64,000 nucleotides of DNA, from the NCBI RefSeq assembly GCF_963675165.1, contig NC_087386.1:4594169-4658168 (forward strand), written 5' to 3'. The notes under the pieces were generated by a model. It made no database searches. It worked only from the letters and a program-made list of their open reading frames with translations, and was not told where the DNA came from. Position 1 is the stretch's first letter, and every line of letters starts with the position of its first letter. The position numbers were made by a program, and so were the translations under genes. Positions 30,759 to 44,800 of the stretch are shown here, one piece after another. This DNA is from Halichondria panicea (taxonomy: Eukaryota > Porifera > Demospongiae > Suberitida > Halichondriidae).

Positions 30759-33700
30759 TCACTTCCAAATTTTTAAGACACCATCATGAGATGAGCTAAC
30801 AATAAACTGTTGGTTCTTATAAGGCACCACGGCCAAGTCAGTGATAAAGTCTACGTGAGAGTGCATATGAGAGGAGGATTCTGATAGGACATTACTCGTA
30901 TGGTGGGTGGGGTTTGAAGACGTGGTTGACGATGAGAGATTGCCTGCAGTTGTGATGAGCACCTCTTTGAATACATCCACTCCCTCAATTATCCTTGATC
31001 TGTATAATTATGAGCAAAAAGCAAATGATTCAGATTTGCCAAATTTTTCGCAAATATCTGGCAAGTAATTTACTATGTATATGCGTTTTTTAAGGCATAC
31101 TGGAGTTTGCAGTATCTTTGCAACACACCAGGAGCATTGCGTTCCTTTGTGGAATATGTGTACACTGTGGTCTGTTTTACTACTTAAAAAGTGCATGTAT
31201 AATTATGAGCATTTCCCATACATGTACAAGGAACGCATAGTGCTCAACACTTTTACTCATGTGCATGTTGCAAAGTTCTGCAAACTCCAGTACAGTAGTA
31301 ACTTGTATAAGGTGAATATGCTTATTACAGCCTTTATTCCCAGCATTGTACCACTGTGACAGTCTATATTCACATCCCATAGTTATTGTACACTATTAGT
31401 TGCACAGGAAACAGCAGTCAAAACATTACTATGCATGTAAAGTGAATCTAAAACAAAAACAAAGCTGTGGCCAACATACCAATCTCACCATCATGATTAT
31501 GAATGTGCTCTAAGAGAAACAATAACACATGAAAGACGAAACAACGTACAACATAATATAGGATCGGATAACGTATAGTGGTGACTCTCTTACTTGTAGT
31601 CAAAATGTATTTTCTTTGAGTGCAGCCGTGGTGATATGACACAGGAGCAGAGGGCGGGGTCTACCAGATTCCAAAGCCGTACCGTCCGGTCCGTTCCCCC
31701 AGTGACCACTACAGGGCAGTTGTCAATGAGGCAGGTAGAGAGAGCCCTCACACACTCGTGCTGCTGAGGCTGGAGTGTGGGAGAGGGGGTATTGAAATGA
31801 TATACATGTACAAATGATAGAGGTAATGTAACGACCGAAATAAACACAAAAGAGTGTCACATAACACCTATTTAATGACATTCCCACCGACATTTTTGTT
31901 TTAATGAAGCCACAATTACAGGCAAAACTTTATACCCTACCTACATTTGTAGCTGTAAGATTCACTGGGATTCTCAGTACAGATCCTAGGCTTCCATGAG
32001 GAAAGCATTAAACACATTAATTCCTGGTAAACAGTTGCCATTAATCACAAGGAAATCACAGTACTACTGTCAATGTCAACATTAGATCATACAAGTAACA
32101 GTAACTGTAGCACACCAGAACCGTCACATACGTACATTATCTGTCATTTCCCCAAAGGGCTGTGCCGGACTGGCCCACAGCATTTGTCGTCGAGTGGCCG
32201 TCTCCATATCCCATACGGACACCTCGTTATTCCCGCTTACAGCTGACACGAGGGATGACGGCTGGGTGGGGTGGGCACTCAGACGGTACACATGGTGGAC
32301 ATGTGCTGGAGGGTAAACGGTTAGTAGATACATGTAGTATTAAATTATTTTTAGTGGGAGCAGAATTGATAGGAATGTGTTCATAAAAAAACATGAGAGA
32401 TATTCCCTCTGGAATGATGAGGCTCAATCTCAGGGATAAAAATAGGGCCATAGCTTGAGCAGCACAAGCACGTACAACAGTGATAGAGTAAAGTCACACG
32501 GTGAAAAGACAAGACAATATAAAGACAATGACTTTTCTTAACAGAGTGTATCCAGGATATGAAGTGTGGGGACCTTTTGTACTTGAAGTACCACAGTCCA
32601 TTCATAACCAGATAATCAGGATGTAATACCACAGTCCATTTATAACTATATAGCAAGAGTAGATAAGCTACCTACCAGGATGTAATACCATGCACACACT
32701 GTAAATGTAAGCAGCAGGGAGAAGGCCCAGTGCATTTGAAGTACACCACACAATGAACATGGGAAAATACCCTCGGCCACTTCACAGAAGCAATCACAAT
32801 TATGACTAAACCACAAAACCACATACTGTATACACACAGAGGAGGTACAACAACATCACATCTTGAATATAATTTCTTGACGTGCAGCTGAAATTGTAAT
32901 GTCAGAATTTTTGCAGTCCATAGTCTAGCACATAATTCATCACGTGATGTTGTCGTACCTCCTCTGGATAACACTACAGCATATATACATTTCCAAACAC
33001 ACATCTTACAAACAAGCACAAACAAGCACGTGTAGTTCTTCCTCCACTCCCGATTTAAAATGGAGGCACATGTAGCTGACAGAAATGAAATGTTTGCTTC
33101 AACCCTTTAGGCTAATGATTGAGTAATACATTTTGTAGTTGTGATTTCAGAATACAATCAGGCAGTATGTGTATGTAACCTCAACACTATATATACACTC
33201 CATGGAAGTAAAGCGCATACCTACCTCATCAAGAGTTATAAACTCTTGACCTCATCTATAAGGTCATATAGGTCATGTGTAACTACACCAATGCCAATGT
33301 GCCATTGATTAGTACGTGTCATTGCCACATTCAATGTGATAAACATAAATATGACACGTACAGCTGATGTCAGTACCCACAAAACAACAGTATGTGGGTC
33401 TCAAAAAGTACCCAAAAGGAAGCTAGCTACATTTTGGGTTGACATAAAAACTTATTCACAAGGAAGTGAGTTTGAGCAATGATGTATGTACACTAGCTGT
33501 ACCCAATGAACTTACAAACGTACCATTCCTTAAATTCCAGATCACTTCCTACATGTACATGTAGTTACAGTAATTACACAGCATGCGGGAGAAATAGCAC
33601 GCTAGAAAAAAGCCTTCAATTGTTGGCCACAATTCTATACACGTACACCATGTACATCGTACCTTTGCACACGTACACCATAAAATTATATGTACATCAT

Positions 33701-35778
33701 GTACCTTTGCCGTGTCCAGAGTGTTGCCAATGACTGATGGGCAGCTGGAAACGCATGTCCCAGATCACATGATAGCCCAGGCTAGTTCCCAAGGCAACCC
33801 AGTTTTCAAACGGATCCACGGCCATAGACAGTGTCAATCCTATAAGGACATAATTATGGCACGCATTACTGCAAGAAGGGATCGTGTTTGGATGAGATAT
33901 TCTACGTAATTTTCGTATGGTTGAAATGTTGAGTATTCATTCGAAAACAACGACGTTTTTGTCCCCATTTTCAGCTACATGTACATGTGCATAAAATTGT
34001 TTTTACTGAGTGATTTATAGGAATATTTGCATCACCACCACCGAAAATTGAAATACGATATTAAACACAATGAAAGTTGATCACATGACTTTATACACTC
34101 AATTTATATACGCTATGAAAACACACTAGAACTGACGCTAGCTCACACACCATGAACCAACTCACCATATTTAGAGTTGTTCGTTAGATCCCAGGCCAGT
34201 TTGTTGGTTCGCAAGTCCATTCCACACAGCTTGCCCGCATTGGTGGCCAGACAGAGGACGTTCTGACCCCCTGCTGTGAACGTTGCCATATCAACCACAT
34301 GTCCATAGTTACCGGGGTCCAGCTGCATGTCGTGAGTCAACTTTCTCTTTATCACTCCTCCCACCTTTACACTCTCAAGACTAATTGGGCGCGGGTATGC
34401 GGGTAGGAGAAAGGAGGGTTAAACTATACTTAGCAGGAAGAGTAAGGAATGTTCAGGAAAATATGTATTTTAAGCAATGTCTGGTTGAATATTGTGATGG
34501 TGGTCGACACATTGAAAAAACATTTTTATACTCAGACGGAACGGCAAACTACAAGAGAAAACAGATTATGGACAACTCATGTACTGTAGTGATAGAGCTA
34601 AGCATGCTGTATCCCCAAATGTAGCTACATTAAAACGATAATTGAAACCATCGTAGCTGGGTCTATTTGCTCACTTGAAGACATGGACAGTGCCGTTGCT
34701 GGAGGCAGCTGCTATGCTCCTATTGCTCTGACAGAATATCCCAACCTTGATTTTTCCACCTGTGCATAACGCAGCACTATGATAAGTGAAATATATAAGT
34801 ACAGACAGAACGTGCAGACAGTAGTTCAGATGCCTGAAATTTTGCAGTCCAATGAACAAACGCTACTACCGTAGAGGCCAAAAGTTTCTGTTCTGTTTGC
34901 GTAGTACTTTGCTGCGTTTTTTCAAAACAATTGTTTTGGTGCATAGCTTGCAATAGTGTGACTAACACCATAGATTGAATAGGGAGAGGAATTGGAAACG
35001 GAAGTTACCTCGAATTATATCCGCGTTACACCGGGGTTTAATCGAGGCTATGTATCTAATGTTGGTAAAATCTAGTACCTTGACTGTCTGCTAAAACTTG
35101 CACTTCCAACTGACACTTGAGACCATATGGGACACAGTACACCGATGAGTTGCACAGTCTTAGCTATATTAGAAGCATTCTAGGTACATAAAGATCTCAT
35201 AGCGTGTTTTATACCTGTAGCTCTCTTCACAAAAGTCAAAAATGTATCTGAATATCTTGTAGTGATCATAATTCATGAAACATTGTTTCCGCGTGTTGAG
35301 CAACCGTAACACGGATTGACATCAAAGGCTCTCTGGTGCCATGCTGCAAATTCAATGTAAAATGTCATGTGACACTACTTCCGTTTCCAATCCCTCTCCC
35401 TATTCAATCTATGCACACACTAACCGCTAATTAGATTTGTAGTAACTACATTCTGTGAGTGTAAGCAATGTAACCACGAAACCCCAGCGCAGTACGTGCG
35501 TAGGTGGAAACGAGCCATTGCGTGCAACCTAATCACTATCTACGCAAACGAAAAGGAAACTTTAATTTGGCCTCTACTGTAACATTGAGTGGTAATACGA
35601 ATTTATCGTGGTATAACAAATTCAAGAGTACATAACCGCACCTTGCTGACTGTAGGAGAGCTTGGCTTTGTTCACAATGTTCCTTCCCTCCAGTTTCGCC
35701 ACATCCCATAGTTTAGTGCTGCCATCGTCGGAGAAAGTGGCAAACATTGTGCTGTCGGTCATCACACTTAGTCTGTGT

Positions 35779-35809
<31 letters not shown>

Positions 35810-38800
35810 GAAGTTAAACAATACGAAATTCACCCGCTATTTCTGGTTGAACGAAAAAGAAGTCATAACATACCACATAATATACACCGCACATATAATG
35901 TCATGTGATTAGCACACAAGAAACCAGTTAGCATCAAATTATGAATCACCACTGTTGTGTGTTGTTGGGCTGATAATAACTACTGTTACTGACATTGTAT
36001 ATGTAAGTACACTCGCTGCACCTGTTGATGGAGTGCTTGTGCTCGTGGATGTGAGCAATCAGCTGACCCTTGGGTACCCACCTGTAAAAACAGAGGAGGT
36101 AAATTTTTAAATACGATGGATGTATGTATATAGCCAATCTGTAGTGCAGTTGGCATAAATGACACAATAAGCTTGAAATAAGTACAACTCCTATGTATGT
36201 TACAGGCCTCTAATTTGGCCACCCACATGCACGGTGTATACTGACGTGTGCAGAGACAGTGCAAGCGTAGTCGGACACGTACGACACCTAATTAAATGCA
36301 CCCATTGACAACAATCCAACTCACGTACCCTGGGGTGGACTGGAAGCTAGCATTCTTTGCTAGGTCATTGTCCATGGCCCTCATGTCTAAAGGACAGACA
36401 ACAAACATCTTACTTAAGATTATTCATCCGCAATCTGATCTTAATAGCTAACATAAGACGTTTACACATACGTATATATACCTTCCACATACTGTCGTTG
36501 TTTGAACTTGAGCAGTTCAGTGAGGTTCTCCTTGCATCGGGCATACTCCACTGCAAGAACACATAGATACGTACATTTAAACCATAATCGCAGAATGTGT
36601 GGGTGTAAAAAAAAGTGGGCTGCCACTCTCTGTGTGTGTAAAAATTAATGTTTACCTAAGAATTCACAAATATAGCAAATTTGTGAAAATTACATCCTAC
36701 TCAGAACATGGAGGCAGGGCTTTTTCATGTACGCGTACTGTACATACATATAGTTGCATGACTAGACTACATCTTAGTGTGTAAATGCTAATTAATGTAC
36801 ATATACAGAAGGTGAGACTAATAAGTACCTTTAACAATGGAGCTCTCGATACTGTCAGGTGATATTTCTCTGGACCGTGACACTCTGAACGATAGGAATT
36901 ATAAAGAGTATAATCATTATAAATCCATTGCATGTACAACCATAATCGACTGTATATACATATATACATACAATGACAATCCTAACATGCTCACCATTCA
37001 CCTAACACAGTTACCCTTGTTTAACGAAAATGTCCTACATAATTATACATGCAGACTAGTGGCGTTATTGGTGGGAACTGCCATATGTGACCTACTTCTT
37101 CTCCACAGGTGTCTTAGTGTCCAGCTTGTGAATGGCTCCGTCGGACTTTGACCTCTTATGCCCTCGCTTTCCTTTCAATAGAGGCGAGAGAGTGTTGGGC
37201 TTGGCTGTCATGCTTTTTTCTGGGGGACCAATAGAACGAGTCTCATCTCGTTCTGGGGGGAGGGGCAAGGAAAGATGTGTATACAAATGAGTGACCAAAA
37301 GAGCAGTACATGTATGTTAATCTGTCACAACGTCATTTCTATAGAGGCCTCCTCCGATAATATACACGTAACGATAAAATTATATTGACGCGTTAGCAAC
37401 TGGCACTAACAACCATAAGACAACCCTTCCCAGTGATTAATTACCCGATAGCAGCCTAATTGTACATGTACATTCAAGATTTTGCACTATTCAGATCTTG
37501 GCTATCATTTTTTTTAGCAAGGATCAAGACAAATGAGTATCAATTTTTTCAAGCTTATTATCATGAGGTGAACAGTGTAAATTGTTTCCCTTGTGTTAGG
37601 CTACCGCTTATAAACAAAGTCGGTGCTACCATGGCAGCCGTACGTCACTCACCAGCTGTGTTAAGCAGAATAGTTGTGTCACTGCTGGACGAGAGAGGGT
37701 TGGAGATCTTCCTGGGACTCCGAGGGGAGCTCCCCCCTCTGCCACGCCCATCACTCTTGACGGGGGAGGGGGTCGATGGCTTGGGCGGAGATCCAAAGAT
37801 ACGATCCCATTCCTCATTCTAGTGTGGAAGTGTCAGGATGTGTTAAACCACGTGCATTTGGACCGCTTACAAAATCTACATTTATGCTGTAAAATTATCA
37901 ATTACCAATACTTCTCACCAGGGTCGGAAGAGAACCTTGATTATACCATGAGTGTAATTATAACAGAGAGAGAGAGTATCAAACGTAGGCATACTACTAA
38001 AAAGTAGATTACATCACACACACACACACTTCGCTTGGTCGGTATGCAAATTCCAAACCCATGGCAGATACAGGAAGTCACATTACTCTCCGCATACATC
38101 TGATGCACAGTATGCCTGTCGATACTCTTTCTCTTTTATATACTCTTAATTATAGTGTTGCTCTGGTATTATGGACTCTAATATCTCAGTCTACGTATGA
38201 TGGACATACTTAAAGAGCAGCCATTCTAGAGGGGGCTGGTGGAAGGCTCAATTTAAGTGGTGTCTTTTTATTCACATGATGCACTTGTACTTGTAACATA
38301 AAAGTTATAGACGCAGATCGTTACATACCACAGCACTATCTTTGTCGGATAACACAGCAGCTGTAGTAGTCCCCTTAGCAGCTGTCTTCCTGTGACAATA
38401 AAATAATAGGTACATGTTAAACCATACCCACATACCACACCCACTCACTTCTTGGCGGAGGACACTAGTGGTGGAGGCAATGAATTCTCGTAAACAAGGT
38501 CCTGATACTTGGGGGTCAGTGCAGCTCCAGGAAATTTCTTCGTGTCTAGTACCCCTCGCGTACTCGTGTAGCGAGACTCTAGATCTGGGAACCTGTGTGG
38601 GGTGGGTGGGGTGGGAGGGGTTATGGGAGGGGAAAGATGACTACGGTTAGAAATATATTGTGAGGGCAAACTATATATAAGTGTAAATGTAAATACGTAC
38701 ATGTATAAGTAGCTGATTAACCACAACTACTAAGTTGCAAACACTTTCGATTGTACACACTCACTGCTTCTTGCTCAGATGTTGTTTGAGCATGTGATCT

Positions 38801-41800
38801 TTCAGAGCCTATAAAAATTCGAGAAAAAGATAAAAGAGATAGTTATCCGTCACACGAGAATTGAATAACGGGAATTAAAAGCATTTGCGGTGCATGGATT
38901 ACTCCAACTGGTGACTCACAATGAGGTTGACCTCCTGCTCCTCATCCAAACCCAGCGACTGCAACTTCTTGAATGTCTGCAGAATAATATAAAGTTGGTT
39001 ACTACAATTAATGTACATGCAAATTGCGTACGATATATCACTATGGGCGTGCGAATAAAGCATCAAGGCCGCTCTACAAGGACCCAAACTAAACTAAACG
39101 TTGAAGAAGAGGCGATACAAATTACTCGAACGAGGTTTACAGAAAGTGCCTGCAAATGTGCACACTATAATTATTATAGTCTGCATACAGTAGGATCAAA
39201 ATGTAGCGTGTTGAAAGGCTGTACCGGTATGAGATTCCCGCCGATGGTGACGTAGTTTGGTTCCTGATCGCGATGAGTCATGGTACGAGTAACTCGTCTT
39301 CCCGTCAAACTGTACAGGGGGCGGGGTTAGCTGGTGATATTTCTGAACTACCGTATGGAATACCCCAACAATGGTTCCTTCGAAAACGATAAACAATAAT
39401 TATGGTAAAAATAGTGGAGCACGACCCCACGACCTCATTTGTATATACTCGATCTGTACTATTACAATGTACGTACATTATACATGCACATGTAGATGAA
39501 TAGCCATTATCCTCACCACTCGAAAATCTCTCTGATGTTCTGCTGTTTGAGGAGGTAGTCGAACACGCCCCTCGGCACAGGATCTCTGAGCACGCTCAGT
39601 AGGATGCACACCTCTTGTATCTGTATCACTGGGAGTCGTAGGAAGGGATGGATCTTGGGCAAAACGTAGCACTCCACATCCACACTGTCGAGTTGCCCGG
39701 CAACGGCTATCATGAACCCCACAGCACCGTATCGTAGCCAGATGTTCTGTATTATAATATTGCAAGCACTAGGTAGTGAGAGATACATAATATTAATATC
39801 ATAAACTGCTGATGACACGTTTACTGAGATACTCACGCACTGGTAGTATCCGGCCATTATAATAATTATATCAACCAAAATGGAGGCAGTTTCTGCACAC
39901 ATACATGTACGTACTGTACATTATGTCATTACAACTTACATGTAGCTATAATTTCTATGTAGCTAGAAAATAGAGGCTTTAAAATATTATCCTAGTACCC
40001 ATAAATTGGAATATTTGATGAAATAATTATACTCATCCTTACGTGTTAGTTTTAGTGGTTAATGTTGTGAGTTAGGGTTATATACGACAGCTGCACTCAC
40101 AGGGTGTACGAGGAATGGAGCGAGGCCGGAGACGTACTCAAGGAGGGTGGGCTTGTCAAACACCTGCTCCCGACACAGCGTTGTCATGGCTTCAATTGTC
40201 TTACACACCACCGTCTCCTCACAGTCACTAAGGCCCTGTGAGTATGTGTGTGTGGTGGTGACGAGTGGGTGGTGGTAAGGGGTATTGATGTGTGCATATA
40301 TATGGGGGTGGTGGTGAGTGTGTGCATGTAGGGTGGTGAGTATGTGTGGGTGGCGGTGAGGGGTATTGATGTGTGCATGTGTATGGGGGTGGGTGGTTGG
40401 TGTGGGGGTGGTAACGAGTGGGTGGTGGTAAGGGGTATTGATGTGTGCATATATATGGGGGTGGTGGTGAGTGTGTGCATGTGTATGTAGGGTGGTGAGT
40501 ATGTGTGGGTGGCAGTGAGAGGGGTATTGATGTGTGCATATGGAGGAGAGTGGTAAATCATGAAAGACAATAAAGTAAACAGTGTACATAATAATGAAAG
40601 CGGTAAAGATCAATAAAAGTACTAATCACAACTGATCAATGCATAATTACATTGTACACTACGTGCTCATTCACAGTAGCTGTTTGCCAACTCAGCTATT
40701 CTGTAGAATGTATCGCCGGATTACGTACCTGCTGGAGTAGTGGCTCAAGGATGGAGAGGCTGTGATGCCTTAGGTGGGTTACCACGTCAACGATGCACTC
40801 AAAGAAAGCACCGTGCAACTCCCAGTCCGTCTATGGGGGTGATTGAACATCATTGTTAAATTAATGTGAGGAGTGGATATGGGACAGCTGCATGTACATA
40901 CATTAGATTCGTATATCGACTGGCGCTGTGTTCTAGCTTGATACTCTTAGACAAGTGTTACAATAACAAAGCTATCCTGCACACAAAGTCAATACTTGTA
41001 CTGTACATGGAATCAAGAAATTGGGTATCTGAACATATAATATTATACAGAAAACCTCGTATATACATGTACACAGACAGAGAACTGTACTATTCTGTAA
41101 CATCTCACCTTGTCATTGAGGAAGGTGATCATGTGAGAGAGGATGACTTCTTTGGCTGGAGAGAGGGGGAGGATCACCCACCACACACTATGGCAGCCAT
41201 TGCTCACTCACCTCTGTGAGGACCAAAGAAGGTGCACAGTTTACCAGCACTGTACTTGAGGAACGCCTTCTTCACAGAGGTGTCCTGCAAGCAGAGGATC
41301 GAGTGGATCCAAAACGAGTAATTTTAAGCGTAAAAAGATCTTATGCAATAAAGATAGTTTTATCTATCTTTATTTGAATAATTTTTTAGGTACATGTACA
41401 CTCCTTCAAACATTATGAAAGCAGGTAAGAAAATGCAGACATTGATAATGATGTTGGCAAACATAGAGTAGTCAATTTTAATTGACTACTCTAAGGCTTG
41501 CCCCTAACTCACTGCGTCACTAAGGAGGTGGACTATCTTGCCCTGGAAGGACTCTTGCAGCTGCATCAGCTCGCTGTCATAGCTACCCTGCACCTGTAAT
41601 GGGAGACCAGATTATTCCCTGCTAGCAACAATTGCCCTTGTAAAGTACAAGCTGAGCATAGAGTACATACGTACATACGTAATTATATACATGCACTGTA
41701 TAGTGTGCTCGCCTGGTACTGTATGATGGCACTGTCATCGTCCTGATTAGCCTGCACCTGAGCCAACTCAAGAAACCTAGGCAACAAAATAAACACCTAA

Positions 41801-44800
41801 TTATATAGCAGGCAACAGTACATGTACCATGCATACTCATAGGCACGCTGTAACTGTAATAACAACTTCTACAAGGTACCATGGTTACCTGAGTGCGGTG
41901 AGGGCCAGCTCAGCAACACATTCTGCAAACGCCACTCTCACCATTACATCTGGGTCACTTGGAATTGAGTTCTGGGGTGGTGGGCAACGTTACGCTCCAA
42001 TTCAGATCTCCAAAACACACCAATAAACAACAGTGGGGGATTAGCTCAAATGGTAGAGCGCTCGCTTAGCATGCGAGAGGTACCGGGATCGATACCCGGA
42101 TTCTCCATTTTTTCTTAGCCAAAGGGATATTAGCAAACAATTACTGATGTGATCAAGATTGCTCAAAATAATGGTAGCTAGAGCACTCACTTTTGCGGTA
42201 CTGTTTTTGAACATGCAAGATTTTTTTCGAGACAAATTATTAGCATCCATAGTTGCCATGACACACAATATAGTTACAGTGTATATATTTACTCACCAGG
42301 CTAGGTAGCACGTACTCCAGAAATAGGTTGTAGTCACTGCAAGGGAAAGACAATTAAACTGCAGCTGTAATGGTAAAGGGGCGGAGGTGGGATACCTTCT
42401 TGGCAGGTGGCTAATGAGACTGAGGCAATGCGAGAGCACAGTGACAGCTGTGGCTCGAACACTCGCCCACTTGTCCTTGACAATGTACACCTGGAATATA
42501 ATCAAACCAGCAATAATGATCATGATGTACACTTTAGTCTTAGTGCAATAATAGTACTTACAAATTCTCTGTTCCAATATACGTTTTACAATCAGGTGCT
42601 TACATAATTCTAGTACAAGAGCAGTATAACCACCTCAGCACACAACACATCTCTCAAAATTAATTTTAACTCACACACAACAATAATTATTGCGCTCACC
42701 AGGTAAGGGATGACCCTCTCCAAGATGGCTTCGTCGGGAATGTGGTGAGAGATGCTCCGGATCATTTCCAGGGCCTGTAGCTTGGAAACCACGAACTGGG
42801 CCAGACGCAGGTGAGAGGTGATGGCAGACAACACTATCACCAGAGCATCTGCCCAGAGGGGAACATAACAAGGTAAATTGGTCAAGAAGCTTAACAGTCA
42901 CGCTATGTACACTAGTGAATCAACAGAGCTAAAAAGAGTCACAACAAATATGCATTTGAGAATGTATACATTAGAGAGGGGGCTACTGCATATCATTATG
43001 CAGAGGTGAGTACATTAGTAATAAAACTTTGGTGTAATGTATTGGGGGATTAGCTCAAATGGTAGAGCGCTCGCTTAGCATGTGAGAGGCACCGGGATCG
43101 ATGCCTGGATTCTCCATTTTTGCCTCAATCATATTTATATGTGGGGTATATACCGTATATCTTCTAATTTATCGGACAGCAAAAAATAATTATTTTGGAA
43201 ATTGTCCGGGTATAATTGGAACAGACTTTTATAGAGCATGCGAAGTGTCCGGAATAATTAGAACAAGCAAGCAGCTGCATGCGAGCTAGCTAAGTTTAAT
43301 AGATCAGGGTACGACTGAATAGTTGCACTAGCTATCTAAAACTAGCTACTCAAAGGCTATCTAACTGCAGCACTCTAAGTCTTACTTGCCGTCTATGAAT
43401 GGTAACTCAACTTTTCAAGGTATTGTCCGGATATTTAGAACAAATGTAATATTAAAGTACTGGAGTGTCCGTTGTATTAGAACAACGAAAATTGCCCAAA
43501 AGAGTGTCCGGGTAATTAGAAGTGTCCGATAAATTAGAAGATATACGGTACATGTAACCAATTAAAAATGGACATACATGTATGATGTCGCTACAAGACA
43601 ACAAAGCCAGCTGTCAGTGTGACAACACACCTCCATATCCTGTCTCTCTGTCTTGCTTGTGGGTGTGCAAGATGAGGTTGGCCAGAATGGCATCAATGTC
43701 TCCAAACAATCTACATGTAAACATAGGAGAGAATTGATATCCCTTTCATGCCATCACAGAGTTGTACATATCTGTGGAGCCTTAGGGGATTCATGAACAA
43801 TTTAACTACGGAATCAAATTATAGAGGTTGTTGCCTGGATACTAATTACTCTTCGCTGCAACCTATAATTATTATTGTCGCGGTACAGCAAACACCTTAC
43901 ACAACATATGTACCCCAAACTCAGCACAATCTACCTTCACCACATGACATACATTATAGGGGCGTAGCAAGCAAATTTAGAGTGGTTAAATTTTGCTTTA
44001 AAAAAAGTAGAATGACACATAATTAATGCTCAATTCCAAGGCCCATTATCTCACACTATGCACACCCTGTACTCACTCCACTATCCTCTACCGTACTCAC
44101 CCCATTACCTCGATCACACCCTGTACTCACTCCACTATCCTCTACCATACTCGCCCCATTACCTCGATCACACCCTGTACTCACTCCACTATCCTCTACC
44201 GTACTCACCCCATTACCTCGATCACACCCTGTACTCACTCCACTATCCTCTACCATACTCGCCCCATTACCTCGATCACACCCTGTACTCACTCCACTAT
44301 CCTCTACCATACTCACTCCATTACCTCACACTATGCACACCCTCCACTATCCTAGACCATGCACACCTTCTACTCACTGACTACATTCCCTATTAATAGC
44401 TGTACTCACTTCTGGATGCACTGGTCTGGGGTGAGCTGTGAGTTGATGCAGAAGTGCTTAAAGTAGTCATGAAGGAAGGAGTAGAAATACTCGGGAAACA
44501 CGTCACCCTTATAAACATGGAGGTACTCTTGTGCGGTAAATCTCTCGGCAGGGTCCAACTTGGTCATGTGAAGGACCATCCTCTGTGCATGGGAGGAGCA
44601 AGCAGCATTGTAAGCAATGACCACCAAGAACAGAGATACAAGAGGTTTCCATCAACAAACGAAACTTTTTATCCATACTGTACATGTAGATATAAAAGAT
44701 GACCCATGGAATGCAACTTAGAGCTTATTTATGGCTCTAGCCTCTAGCCTCACACACAGGCGTCAGTACAGTGAACTTAGGTAGGCCTATCCCAAAGCAT

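Noticed and set aside
31484-31514. Possible extra VPS15 exon ([11 protein letters not shown])
   Set aside because: No combination of its splice sites keeps phase with exons 38 and 39, whereas joining 31594 directly to 30999 does.
40059-40613. 184-codon minus frame rich in His, Pro and Thr
   Set aside because: It joins the real VPS15 exon 20 to the GT-rich intron repeat. Only 40101-40235 is coding.
44026-44396. Long open frames on both strands
   Set aside because: Created by the 54-bp minisatellite whose period is a multiple of three; within a VPS15 intron.
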